A stretch of 64,000 nucleotides of DNA from Spirochaeta isovalerica (GTDB lineage Bacteria; Spirochaetota; Spirochaetia; DSM-2461): positions 34,788 to 98,787 of the forward strand of contig NZ_JACHGJ010000012.1 in the NCBI RefSeq assembly GCF_014207565.1. Reading direction: 5' to 3'. This document shows, piece by piece, positions 52,506 through 60,874 of this stretch; position 1 is the stretch's first letter; the number at the start of each line of letters is the position of its first letter. The notes beneath the pieces are model-generated. The model ran no database searches. It worked only from the letters and a program-made list of their open reading frames with translations, and had not been told where the DNA came from. Position numbers and translations under genes: made by a program.

Positions 52506-53606
52506 ATGTCCGTAACTTTCATAGCGCTGTATTCGCTCGAGCTTGGCGCGACGATATTTATGTCCGGACTGATTGTCATGAGCAAAAGCCTGGGAGCTAT
52601 GATCTTTAATTTACCTGCGGGTTTTATAATCGGACGATGGAAATCTCTCCCTCTGATGATTGCGGGGCTAACGGGAATTCTTCTATCAACATTGATGAGA
52701 GGCCTCATATCAACCCCCTTTATGCTCCTGATTGCGAGTTTTTTTCTCGGAATTTCAGCCACTATCTGGGACCTGACACGTCTGACCTATATCCGCAATA
52801 ATATTCCGATTCAGTACAGAGGCCGCGTATTATCCGGTATGGGGGGGCTCTTCCGTCTTTCACGGATAATAGGACCGATAGCCGGTGGATTTCTCATAAC
52901 CATGAAAGGCTATTCCCTTATGTTCTTTCTTCAAGCCTGTTTTGTACTTCTCGCTATCGCTCTTATACTTATTCTGCTGCCCCGCGGCAGAAAAATCGTT
53001 ACGACATCAGCGAATGAACCCCTTTCCTATCTGAAAGAACACATATCCAGGAACCGCCGCAACATTACCGCTGCGATTGTGGGAATCATAGGGATTTCCA
53101 TGCTTAGAGTCGCCCGGGATTTTATACTCCCCCTCTGGGCTGACAGTATCGGAATCACCATTTCCGTACTCGGTATTGTTACCAGCATAGGTGCGCTGGT
53201 AGAGTTGATGTTCTTTTATCCCGCGGGATGGATCATGGATAACAAGGGGCGAAAATGGACACTTTTTCCCGCTTCGGTCCTTATGGCAGCAGGCTTTCTC
53301 ATTCTTCCTCTGACTGCGACCCTTTCGGGATTTATGGTGGCCATGGTTTTGATTAATATCGGGAACGGCCTGGGCAGCGGAATTAATATGACACTGGGAA
53401 CGGATCTGGCTCCTCAGAAATCTCCGGGACAGTTTCTCGGGTTATGGCGTTTCTTCTCCGATGGGGCCATGGCAGCCGGACCGGTTCTGATCGGAGCCAT
53501 ATCAAAAGGATTCACCCTCTCGACATCTCCCGTGGTTATCGGAATATTCGGAATAGGAACTGCGGCTTTTCTACTGAAGTATATGGATCATATGAAGCAC
53601 TCGTAA
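52506..53606 (+). CDS. MFS transporter (N-terminus uncertain)
   Basis: 366 aa from the first ATG, with about eleven hydrophobic segments. The frame upstream of this ATG (back to about 52425) is open and codes for a likely start of helix 1 (KKLIISIYIPTLLVEIGLR), but contains no ATG, GTG or TTG. The true start is therefore either the internal ATG at 52506 with a shortened helix 1, or a rare codon such as ATC at 52431, which has GGGG 10 nt upstream. MFS-like loop GFIIGRWKSLPLM, and AGWIMDNKGRKWTLF between helices 8 and 9. Substrate unknown. Confidence 0.75.
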   Translation: MSVTFIALYSLELGATIFMSGLIVMSKSLGAMIFNLPAGFIIGRWKSLPLMIAGLTGILLSTLMRGLISTPFMLLIASFFLGISATIWDLTRLTYIRNNIPIQYRGRVLSGMGGLFRLSRIIGPIAGGFLITMKGYSLMFFLQACFVLLAIALILILLPRGRKIVTTSANEPLSYLKEHISRNRRNITAAIVGIIGISMLRVARDFILPLWADSIGITISVLGIVTSIGALVELMFFYPAGWIMDNKGRKWTLFPASVLMAAGFLILPLTATLSGFMVAMVLINIGNGLGSGINMTLGTDLAPQKSPGQFLGLWRFFSDGAMAAGPVLIGAISKGFTLSTSPVVIGIFGIGTAAFLLKYMDHMKHS

Positions 53607-53618
53607 GGCGCCGGGGAA

Positions 53619-53852
53619 TCACTGAAAGATAATAAGATGTTCTTTATGAATGGCAAAATTGTTGGATCTTATAAACTCTTCAGGAATTGTTTCCTCCTGA
53701 AGCCTTACTCTGATGATGGAATCTTCCACATCTATGATTTCAGCAGAATACTGGTCTATTGATTCCAGAATAGATTTTACGATTGTAGAACAACAGGGAT
53801 TGTGAATATAATCCTGACCCTGAGGGCTCAATCTGACTTTTCCTTTTATCAT
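53619..53852 (-). CDS. Small conserved-looking hypothetical protein, 77 aa
   Basis: Not recognised. Soluble, alpha/beta, with an adjacent cysteine pair in IHNPCCSTIV and a C-terminal strand KEHLIIF. An AGGT ribosome-binding site lies before the ATG. On the minus strand, TTGCTA, a 17-bp spacer and TAGTAT lie about 30-70 bp upstream, just beside the palindrome at 53922-53938. Divergent from the radical SAM gene. Function not inferable. Confidence 0.6.
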   Translation of the reverse strand: MIKGKVRLSPQGQDYIHNPCCSTIVKSILESIDQYSAEIIDVEDSIIRVRLQEETIPEEFIRSNNFAIHKEHLIIFQ

Positions 53853-53921
53853 CTCATACCTGCTTTACTCTATTTACTCCCGATCTAATACTAATGTACT
53901 ACTGTATGGATAGCAAAATCT

Positions 53922-53938
53922 ATAGGAAAATTTCCTAT
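53922..53938. promoter_or_regulatory. Perfect 17-bp palindrome upstream of radical SAM gene
   Basis: ATAGGAAA-A-TTTCCTAT, 8-bp arms around one base, 30 bp before the radical SAM ATG and just upstream of the -35 of the divergent small gene. Candidate operator for both; regulator unknown. Confidence 0.45.
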
Positions 53939-53967
53939 TTTTCATATACAATAACATTTGGAAAAAC

Positions 53968-55626
53968 ATGAAAAAGATTATTCTGGCTGCCATAAACAGC
54001 CGCTCATCACATAGCAATCCCACTCTGTTCGCCATTAGACAAATGCTGAAAAAAGAAAAGGACTTGCAAACGGTCTTAATCGAACTGACGATAAATGAGA
54101 ACTGGCGCGACGCTCTGGCGAAGCTGGCCTCTCAAAACGGAACGCTTTATCTTTTCTCCGTATACATATGGAACAGAGAGTACATTGAGAAAATGATACC
54201 TCTTCTTAAAGCAATATTACCCGATGCAAAAATGATTCTCGGCGGCCCGGAGATTAGCCACAACATCGCTTACTGGGAAGATAAGACATGGGCGGACATT
54301 CTTGTTTCGGGACAGGCTGAAGACTTTATCCCCCATCTTCTGACTTACCGGGAGAAAGTATACTATTCCGCCCACACGCCTATAAACAATGTGCCCTTTC
54401 CCTATGATAAAAATGACCGGGAAATCCTGAATGGCCGTCTTGTCTATTATGAAGCATCAAGGGGCTGCCTTTTCAATTGTTCCTATTGCCTGAGCGCCTG
54501 CCGCCAGGAAAGACCGGAATACAGAAACATTGAAACCGTAAAAAAGGAAATGAGAAAACTGATAGACCTCAATCCCAGGATCGTCAAAATGGTTGACCGG
54601 ACCTTCAATTCCGACAGGACCTACGCCAGAGAGATCTGGGATTTCCTGATCAAACTGAATCCACCCGTTCCCTTTCATTTCGAAATCCATCCGGTCTTTC
54701 TGGAAGATGAGGACTTTAACATACTAGCCAAGGCCCCGGAAGGCCTGTTCTTCTTCGAAGTCGGGATTCAGTCAACCGACAAAGATGTTTTGAAAGCCGT
54801 AGACAGACCCTGGAACCGATCCGGTGAGAAAGAGAATATCGATCGATTGTGCTCTCTAAAAAATATTCATACCCACCTGGACCAGATAGTCGCTCTTCCG
54901 CTGGATACACCGCAAAAAGCCAGGCATTCATTTAATGAGATTCTCAACCACCGTCCAGATGATTTTCAGCTGGGCTTTCTAAAAATACTTCCCGGGACAC
55001 CATTAGCTGCCAGAGCCGGGGAATTCGGACTGGTCTCTACCCCCTTCCCGCCCTATGAAGTTGTAAAAACATCATCATTTTCATTTGATGATATACAGCG
55101 TTTCTACAGAACAGAGGCGGATTTGAACCGTTATTACAACAGCGGCTATTTTCCCGGGACTGTAGGATTTCTCATGAGCCGCTTTGCCGACCCCTGGACT
55201 TTTTTTGAAGAGTTGGGCTCTTATTCCCCTGAGAACCCCCTGGCAAAACAGTGGCCTGTACTGGCTGAATCACTGTTTCTTCTGAGCCTGAAGCATTTCC
55301 CGGATGACAGGGAATACCTTATCGATCTTCTCCGGTACGACTGGTGCCCCCATGCTTCGGGTCAGAGCTACCCTCCCCTTATCAGATTGGAAGTGGATAA
55401 CCGGATTAAGGACATTCGCAGAGAAGCCTATAATCTCTTTGAGAACGAAATCAACGGATTTACCAGAAGAAGCTTCAACCATTCCATTCTGTTTGTACCT
55501 GTCAGTTCGCGCATGAAAAAAGAGCATTCCGATGAGATAACCCTTTTCTACCGCGAAGAGAGCACGCCGACTCCCGTGAGAATGAAATTGGATCGCCCTT
55601 CTATATTCAGCCGCGATCTTACCTGA
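53968..55626 (+). CDS. B12-binding-domain radical SAM protein (DUF4080 type)
   Basis: 552 aa. N-terminal cobalamin-binding-like domain (about 1-130; LAAINSRSSHSNPTLFAIR, MILGGPEIS), then a radical SAM domain with the cluster motif CLFNCSYC (CxxxCxxC, about 167-174). It shows the VDRTFNSD and EVGIQS signatures of the class, and a C-terminal DUF4080-like part. The N-terminal domain lacks the DxHxxG histidine, so base-off cobalamin binding is doubtful. Substrate unknown. Monocistronic, divergent from a small hypothetical gene. Confidence 0.9.
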   Translation: MKKIILAAINSRSSHSNPTLFAIRQMLKKEKDLQTVLIELTINENWRDALAKLASQNGTLYLFSVYIWNREYIEKMIPLLKAILPDAKMILGGPEISHNIAYWEDKTWADILVSGQAEDFIPHLLTYREKVYYSAHTPINNVPFPYDKNDREILNGRLVYYEASRGCLFNCSYCLSACRQERPEYRNIETVKKEMRKLIDLNPRIVKMVDRTFNSDRTYAREIWDFLIKLNPPVPFHFEIHPVFLEDEDFNILAKAPEGLFFFEVGIQSTDKDVLKAVDRPWNRSGEKENIDRLCSLKNIHTHLDQIVALPLDTPQKARHSFNEILNHRPDDFQLGFLKILPGTPLAARAGEFGLVSTPFPPYEVVKTSSFSFDDIQRFYRTEADLNRYYNSGYFPGTVGFLMSRFADPWTFFEELGSYSPENPLAKQWPVLAESLFLLSLKHFPDDREYLIDLLRYDWCPHASGQSYPPLIRLEVDNRIKDIRREAYNLFENEINGFTRRSFNHSILFVPVSSRMKKEHSDEITLFYREESTPTPVRMKLDRPSIFSRDLT

Positions 55627-55767
55627 TCAAATCCAGCCGAGAGGTATGAATATAAGCATCATAAGAAGATCGAGTGCGAAGAGCCCTCCGATGAAGATTC
55701 TCCTGACCTTCGGCCTGGCATCGTAACAGAGAAACGCGGCCAGAAAAAAGGGCGGCGCTCTTACCAG
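55627..55767 (-). CDS. Possible small membrane protein without canonical start
   Basis: An open frame of 46 sense codons reads as a two-helix hydrophobic peptide (APPFFLAAFLCYDARPK, then ...FIGGLFALDLLMMLIFIP) and stops at TGA next to the radical SAM gene end. There is no ATG, GTG or TTG before the final helix; CTG at 55767, overlapping the DUF2804 stop, is the only near-cognate start. Either a CTG-initiated coupled peptide or the tail of a degraded gene. Weakly supported. Confidence 0.3.
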   Translation of the reverse strand: MVRAPPFFLAAFLCYDARPKVRRIFIGGLFALDLLMMLIFIPLGWI

Positions 55768-56786
55768 AGAGCTCTATGGATCTCGCAAAATCCTTTTATA
55801 TTATGGAAATCAATCCTCTTCTCACCTTCAGGATGAAAATAGCCTTCAAACATTCCGATGAATTGCCTGAAAATAGCTTTGGCAAGAGGACCTCCATTAA
55901 TTTTATCGCTTCTCTCGCCTTCAGGCGTGAAAATCAGATCCAGGGTGCCGGTTTCATCGTAGACATGCCAGCGTTTATATGGATCGAGAGGATCGATATC
56001 ATAAATGACACGAGGCACTCTCGTTCTGTTATTATCTATCCAGAAAGCGTTTTCTGAAAAGAAAGTTTCATTTACAAAGGCGGCGAGATTCGTTCCGATG
56101 CTTGTCCCGTCCGGCAGAATTGCACTGAAAGCCGTCCAATACCAGATTGTCTCCCGGCGCAGATACCCCCCCGACCAGTCATATATTGCCGTAACCGTCT
56201 CTTTGTCAAAAGGCAGTTTCTCTCCATCGAGGGAGATTTCGATATCCTCCGCTCTCAGGGGAGAGCATTTTTCCGTAAAGGTGAAACGATTGGGATCATT
56301 GGGATTGAGAACTCTCAAAGGCCTGTGTTTTTCCATGGAATAGGGAAACCGCCCCTTAATTTTCAGTCGTTTTTTAAAATGGCAATCGATTGTCAGGACG
56401 CCTTCGTCTTTATCTTTATCAATAAGAAGCGATGTGCTTCTGCTTTCATACCGGGCTTTGTACGAATCGGGATTCCTTGGGAAATCCATTTTGCGGGAAA
56501 AACCGGGACATTTGTCGTCCGATTCCAGAATGATTCCCGAGCCCATTTCATAGAGGAAGCCGAAGACATTTTTTACAGCCCCCAGATCCACTATGGCAAA
56601 ACCGGCAATGTATTTCCCCGCACTGATGCCGATATAATTGAATTGATGATAAGCCCGTTTTTTCCGGAGCCCTTTGATCTCCCGGTTAAAGAAATCCCTG
56701 AGAACGAAGTCTCTGTAATTCCACTCAATAGGTTCATCGATACACCCGTAATTGACTTTATTGTTCTCTCCAATAAGTTGTTTCAC
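55761..56786 (-). CDS. DUF2804 family protein
   Basis: 341 aa soluble protein. The pattern is that of DUF2804: an early FNYIGISAGKYIAGFAIVDLG, DWSGGYLRRETIWYWTAFSA in the middle (split: DWSGGYLRRETIWYW), NDKINGG-like region, FHPEGEKRIDF and the terminal EIHRALW. A beta-rich lipocalin-like structure is expected; the biological role of the family is not established. ATG at 56786 follows an AGAGGAAA ribosome-binding site. The 141 bp upstream hold nothing recognised. Confidence 0.85.
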   Translation of the reverse strand: MKQLIGENNKVNYGCIDEPIEWNYRDFVLRDFFNREIKGLRKKRAYHQFNYIGISAGKYIAGFAIVDLGAVKNVFGFLYEMGSGIILESDDKCPGFSRKMDFPRNPDSYKARYESRSTSLLIDKDKDEGVLTIDCHFKKRLKIKGRFPYSMEKHRPLRVLNPNDPNRFTFTEKCSPLRAEDIEISLDGEKLPFDKETVTAIYDWSGGYLRRETIWYWTAFSAILPDGTSIGTNLAAFVNETFFSENAFWIDNNRTRVPRVIYDIDPLDPYKRWHVYDETGTLDLIFTPEGERSDKINGGPLAKAIFRQFIGMFEGYFHPEGEKRIDFHNIKGFCEIHRALW

Positions 56787-56927
56787 TTTAAAATTTCCTC
56801 TTAAACCGGCATCTTCACATATGGTTGAAGAGCTTGGTTATTTATACAACATCCTATGTCTGCAGTGTCTCTACCTCTTTATTCCGGAAGAGACTTTGCC
56901 TGGCTGAACCTGATTTCACTCCCGGGA

Positions 56928-57125
56928 TCATTCTGATGGCCTGATCTTAATCGATGCAAAAATCAATGCAAATGCAAGCAGTGACAATCCAAGGATCTCA
57001 ACTTTTATTCTTTTGTAGTTATACATTTCAATAAACTCAAGGACAGCAACAGTAAGAAACAGCACCCATCCGATTATTCCTAATAATATTTTTAATCTCA
57101 TAACAGAAATTATACATGAAATCAT
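56928..57125 (-). CDS. Small two-helix membrane protein
   Basis: 65 aa (57 aa from the second ATG at 57101). Two hydrophobic helices (LLGIIGWVLFLTVAVLEF and LGLSLLAFALIFASI) joined by a short YNYKRIKVE loop. No homologue recognised. It lies where base composition becomes AT-richer, 14 bp after the TIM-barrel gene on the same strand. Plausible but not certain gene. Confidence 0.45.
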   Translation of the reverse strand: MISCIISVMRLKILLGIIGWVLFLTVAVLEFIEMYNYKRIKVEILGLSLLAFALIFASIKIRPSE

Positions 57126-57139
57126 TCAATAACAAACAT

Positions 57140-57931
57140 TTAAATTGTGTCATGTATATGTTTCCTATAAAACTCCACAGATTCGATCAGTCCATCAACT
57201 GTTTTTGTTTCGAATATTATTGATTTTATATACTGTCCGGCCATATCCATGATTCGATCAATATTGATTTGACCAGTACCGAGAGGAAGATGATTGTTAC
57301 TGCCGATTGCATCATGCAGGTGTAAATGATTTATATATTTCTTATTGGCTGCTAAAAATTCAGAATCATTTGTACCACTGGAAAATTCATGTCCGACATC
57401 CCAGGTTAGCTTAAAACAATTAATTTTTAATAATTCCTCAACTGCTTTTCTAATAAACCATAAGTGATATATTCCCGTATTTTCTACGAATACTTCGATT
57501 TCAGTACCCGACAATTCACATTCGACAATCTTTCCGAAATTAATTGTGTTTTGAATATACGTATCATAATATTTTTCAAATAGAAAAACTTTTTTTTGAG
57601 GAAGCGTGAAATAAATACCTGGATTCATATGCATATTTATTTTCTTAATTTTCTTTAATTTACAGAATCTAATAGTATCTATGACTGTTTTAATATGAGC
57701 ATCCAATACATTTTCATTAAAGGCCCAAATGTTGAGATCTTCCGGTAAGTGAATAGAGTATTCCAGGCTGCCAATTTTCAAGTCTTCCATTTCTTTCAAC
57801 TGAAATTGAGGAAGATTCATATTTATCTCTAATAAATCAAGATTTAACTCATTGCACAATCTCACATTATCATACAGTGAATCCAATTCGATTAGAGTAG
57901 GCATACCCAGCTTACATTTCTGCGATAACAT
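57140..57931 (-). CDS. Sugar phosphate isomerase/epimerase (xylose-isomerase-like TIM barrel)
   Basis: 263 aa AP-endonuclease-2-like TIM barrel. Metal-binding features seen: EVFVENTG (Glu), LTWDVGHEFSSG (Asp and His), NHLHLHDAIGSNNHLPLGTG (His and the typical HxHD.. LPLGxGxI motif, split as HLHLHDAIG and HLPLGTGQI) and IIFETK (Glu). The function could be epimerisation or isomerisation of a sugar or polyol; substrate unknown. AT-rich composition unlike the metabolic genes upstream. Ribosome-binding site is poor. Confidence 0.85.
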   Translation of the reverse strand: MLSQKCKLGMPTLIELDSLYDNVRLCNELNLDLLEINMNLPQFQLKEMEDLKIGSLEYSIHLPEDLNIWAFNENVLDAHIKTVIDTIRFCKLKKIKKINMHMNPGIYFTLPQKKVFLFEKYYDTYIQNTINFGKIVECELSGTEIEVFVENTGIYHLWFIRKAVEELLKINCFKLTWDVGHEFSSGTNDSEFLAANKKYINHLHLHDAIGSNNHLPLGTGQINIDRIMDMAGQYIKSIIFETKTVDGLIESVEFYRKHIHDTI

Positions 57932-57932
57932 T

Positions 57933-58229
57933 TTAAAAAACTTCTTTTTTATTCATTACAAACTCATGATACAAACTGCATGGTTGGTTAAAAAAATTTC
58001 CAATTACCGATGAATATCCAAATTGTTTTTTGAACATCAGCGACACTCCACTGGCAATCCAAACGGAGAATTCTGCAATATCTGAAATATTTACTGAAAG
58101 ATCTGTTATGGGTAATATTCGGTTGCCTTTTATATGAGAAATAATACCAGAAACTGTCCTTGCAATAAAAAGGAAATCTAAAACAATAATTATCAGACTA
58201 TAGATTTTTCCTGAAGCAAAATATTTCAC
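57933..58229 (-). CDS. Hypothetical membrane protein, GTG start
   Basis: 98 aa, starts at GTG 58229. Two hydrophobic stretches (IYSLIIIVLDFLFIART and FSVWIASGVSLMF). Not recognised. The same frame stays open upstream toward the ORF at 58256-58414, so the two may be parts of one frameshifted gene. 1 bp upstream of the TIM-barrel gene. AT-rich. Confidence 0.45.
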   Translation of the reverse strand: MKYFASGKIYSLIIIVLDFLFIARTVSGIISHIKGNRILPITDLSVNISDIAEFSVWIASGVSLMFKKQFGYSSVIGNFFNQPCSLYHEFVMNKKEVF

Positions 58230-58255
58230 TATCTGTTTTACATTCCTATTCTCAG

Positions 58256-58414
58256 TTAATGAGATGTGCCATAAATAGGCATTTTTAATATTTTTGTAAA
58301 ATAAATTGTATCAGCGAAAACAATATTCAGTATTGAATTACATATAAATAACACCATTACAGTTATGCTAAAAAAGTTTTCGCTTTTTGTTTTTATCATA
58401 CTAGGATGACTCAT
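58256..58414 (-). CDS. Small hypothetical membrane peptide or gene fragment
   Basis: 52 aa from ATG 58414 (MSHPSMIKTKSENF), with one hydrophobic helix (ITVMVLFICNSILNIVFA). It starts 2 bp after the histidine kinase stop with a weak AAAGGGAAA ribosome-binding site. Not recognised. May be the N-terminal part of a broken gene continued at 57933-58229. Confidence 0.4.
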   Translation of the reverse strand: MSHPSMIKTKSENFFSITVMVLFICNSILNIVFADTIYFTKILKMPIYGTSH

Positions 58415-58416
58415 GA

Positions 58417-60588
58417 TTATTTCCCTTTCAGAGGAAGACAAATAATGAAAGTTGACCCTTCGCCGGGTGTGGACATAACACTCATTTCACCACCATGGTG
58501 TTCTGTGATTATGAAATAAGAGATGCTCAGTCCCAGGCCTGTACCCTGACCTGTTTGCTTCGTTGTAAAGAAAGGTTCAAAAATACGTTTGCGAGTGTTT
58601 TCATCCATACCGGGACCTTTATCCTCAATCTCGATGCGAACAATTTCTTTTTCAAGAACTATCCTCAGCGTGAACTGAGCCTTCTTCTCCGAGTCCTCCG
58701 TCATATGATCCAGCATCGCCTCGGCACCGTTTCGAAGTATATTGAGGAATACCTGCTGAACTTCTCCTGATTGACAGGGTACTGCAGGCAGATTTTCATC
58801 ATATTCGCGAAAAATCTCGATTTGCCGAAAATCGTATTTCTTCATCAGATTATAGTCGCTTTCGGCGAGCTCTATACTTTTATCCAACAACTCATCCAGG
58901 TAATGAGGCGAATGAGAAATATCGCTTTTGCGGGTAAAGCTTAACATATTCGAAACAATCCCGGCGGCTCGCATTCCCGATTCATCAATTCTGTCAAGCA
59001 ACTTAAAAACATCTCTGGCTTCCAGATATGAGATAATCTTTTTTATAGAGATATCAAATTCTTCTGCCGCTCTCTTATTCGCCGGCATTTTTGAATCAGT
59101 CAATCTTCTTCGCAAAACAGCTGCCGATTGTATTATTCCGCCCAGCGGATTGTTAATTTCATGGGCCATGCCAGCTGCTAAACCACCAACAGATAATAAT
59201 TTTTCACTTTGAACCAACATCTCTTCAACACGAACCTGTTCAGTAACATCATCTATACGAATGACGGCTCCTTTAGCATCATCAGAGATAAGAGGATAGA
59301 TTGTAATGTCTTCATATTGTTTCTCACCATCTTTGTTATAGTAGGCCTGTCTTGTAAAGGAGTGAACCCGACCGGATTCCATTGCTTCCTCTATGTTTTT
59401 TAGTATACAGTCCAGTCTTGGGATGAGCAGAGCAAGAGGTTGATCGATAGCTTCTTTACTCGTAAAATCAGTCTTGTTTTCCGCTTCATTGTTCCATTGC
59501 GTTACCACGCCATTATCATCAACACTGATTAAAACAGATGGCATCGAGTCAATGATGTTTGAGATGTAATTCTTGGCTTTTTGAAGTTCTTTTTCAGCCT
59601 GCTTTCGCTCGGTTATATCTATAGCCATACCTAAGATTGAGTTTATATTTCCCGAATCATCTATATTCGGGCTGAATAGAACATCAAAAAAGATATTACC
59701 GACCTGAACAACATCCCGGGAGATCCTGCCGGCTAAAGCATCTTTTATCCCTTTTGTTATAGCAGGATAATCCTTATATATCTCAAAAGCTGACATACCG
59801 ACAACCTGTCCGGGTTTCAATCCCAAAGCCTTCAGACTCTTTCCTTCTGATAAGAGAAAAGTCCCTTCTTTATTAATGGTGAAAACAACAGGTGAAGCAT
59901 TCTTTACGATTGCTCTGAATTTCGCCTCACTCTGTTTCAACGAAGATTCCGTAAGGACTCTTTTAATTGATAGAGATGTAAAATATGTATAGTTCTGTAA
60001 TAAATGCATGGTGAATGCATCCGGTTTTTCCTTAAGGGCAATGAGAGTTGTAGCAGAAAGGAGATTGTCAACTAAATAAGAAAAACCTAAAAAACATTTT
60101 ATCTTCATTGCCTTCGCAAGTGCTAATGAAATGGGTTTTGAAATAGTACCGCCGGTAGCCTCGTATAATGTTGAAATAACTTTAAGCCTTTTAGACGCAA
60201 TATCTTCATACATTTCCGCATCGACCTTTGTCCTGGTCGAAAGTATTCTTTCCCCTCCGATCTTTACTGCCAGATTCAGGATATTATGGTTTGCCTTGAT
60301 TTCCTGTACTTTCAGGATATGTGTCTCCTGATTAAAAGTATTGAATACAGTGAAAACTGGTCTCAGCAATTGATCTATTTGTACTACAATTGACTTTATC
60401 AGTTCTTCATAATTATTAATCAAAGTTTGATCGAGCATGAAAGAATTAATGCTCTGCTGCATTAAGGATATGTATTCTACTTTTATTTCCGCCTCTTTGG
60501 ACTCGGCGCTATGTGCAGAGGTGGAAACTATTTTTTCAAGTTCAAAGATTCGTTGTTCTAATTCCCGGTATGTAGGTTTTTTGCTCAT
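58417..60588 (-). CDS. GAF/PAS sensor histidine kinase
   Basis: 723 aa, soluble. An N-terminal coiled coil (PTYRELEQRIFELEKIVS, a signature common in PAS proteins) leads into a GAF-like region (about 30-215). Two PAS domains follow (about 225-335 and 340-455; ITERKQAEKELQKAKNYISN links them). The HisKA domain has the phospho-His in MAHEINNPLGG (about residue 475), and the HATPase domain has N box LRNGAEA, G1 DKGPGMDEN and G2 GTGLGLSISYF. No receiver domain or adjacent response regulator. AGG ribosome-binding site 8 nt before the ATG. Cytosolic stimulus; identity unknown. Confidence 0.92.
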   Translation of the reverse strand: MSKKPTYRELEQRIFELEKIVSTSAHSAESKEAEIKVEYISLMQQSINSFMLDQTLINNYEELIKSIVVQIDQLLRPVFTVFNTFNQETHILKVQEIKANHNILNLAVKIGGERILSTRTKVDAEMYEDIASKRLKVISTLYEATGGTISKPISLALAKAMKIKCFLGFSYLVDNLLSATTLIALKEKPDAFTMHLLQNYTYFTSLSIKRVLTESSLKQSEAKFRAIVKNASPVVFTINKEGTFLLSEGKSLKALGLKPGQVVGMSAFEIYKDYPAITKGIKDALAGRISRDVVQVGNIFFDVLFSPNIDDSGNINSILGMAIDITERKQAEKELQKAKNYISNIIDSMPSVLISVDDNGVVTQWNNEAENKTDFTSKEAIDQPLALLIPRLDCILKNIEEAMESGRVHSFTRQAYYNKDGEKQYEDITIYPLISDDAKGAVIRIDDVTEQVRVEEMLVQSEKLLSVGGLAAGMAHEINNPLGGIIQSAAVLRRRLTDSKMPANKRAAEEFDISIKKIISYLEARDVFKLLDRIDESGMRAAGIVSNMLSFTRKSDISHSPHYLDELLDKSIELAESDYNLMKKYDFRQIEIFREYDENLPAVPCQSGEVQQVFLNILRNGAEAMLDHMTEDSEKKAQFTLRIVLEKEIVRIEIEDKGPGMDENTRKRIFEPFFTTKQTGQGTGLGLSISYFIITEHHGGEMSVMSTPGEGSTFIICLPLKGK

Positions 60589-60779
60589 ATGAAATACCTT
60601 TATACGCTGCTTCGTATTTAAAATTGTAATGCACAGCTACTGGAAAGCAACTTAAAAAACAGAACCTCTGATTGCTTCCGGGTGAAAAGGGGGCTAAGAT
60701 CTATATATGTTATTATCTTACGACGATGTCTTGGGGACTTTATGATTTTTATTGCAAATTTATAAATCATAGTTGGCTA

Positions 60780-60803
60780 TATATCATATCGATTTATGAT
60801 ATA
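60780..60803. repeat. Inverted repeat in the kinase-acyltransferase divergent region
   Basis: TATATCAT (60780-60787) and ATGATATA (60796-60803) with an 8-bp spacer, in a 286-bp AT-rich divergent region (60589-60874) with nothing else recognised. Could be an operator; AT-richness makes chance more likely than for the other palindromes. Confidence 0.3.
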
Positions 60804-60874
60804 ATATCTTAATTCTATAGCATTATTCTATTAAAGAATTATAACTTCATGAAGCTATCAAATGGATTTCCCAA

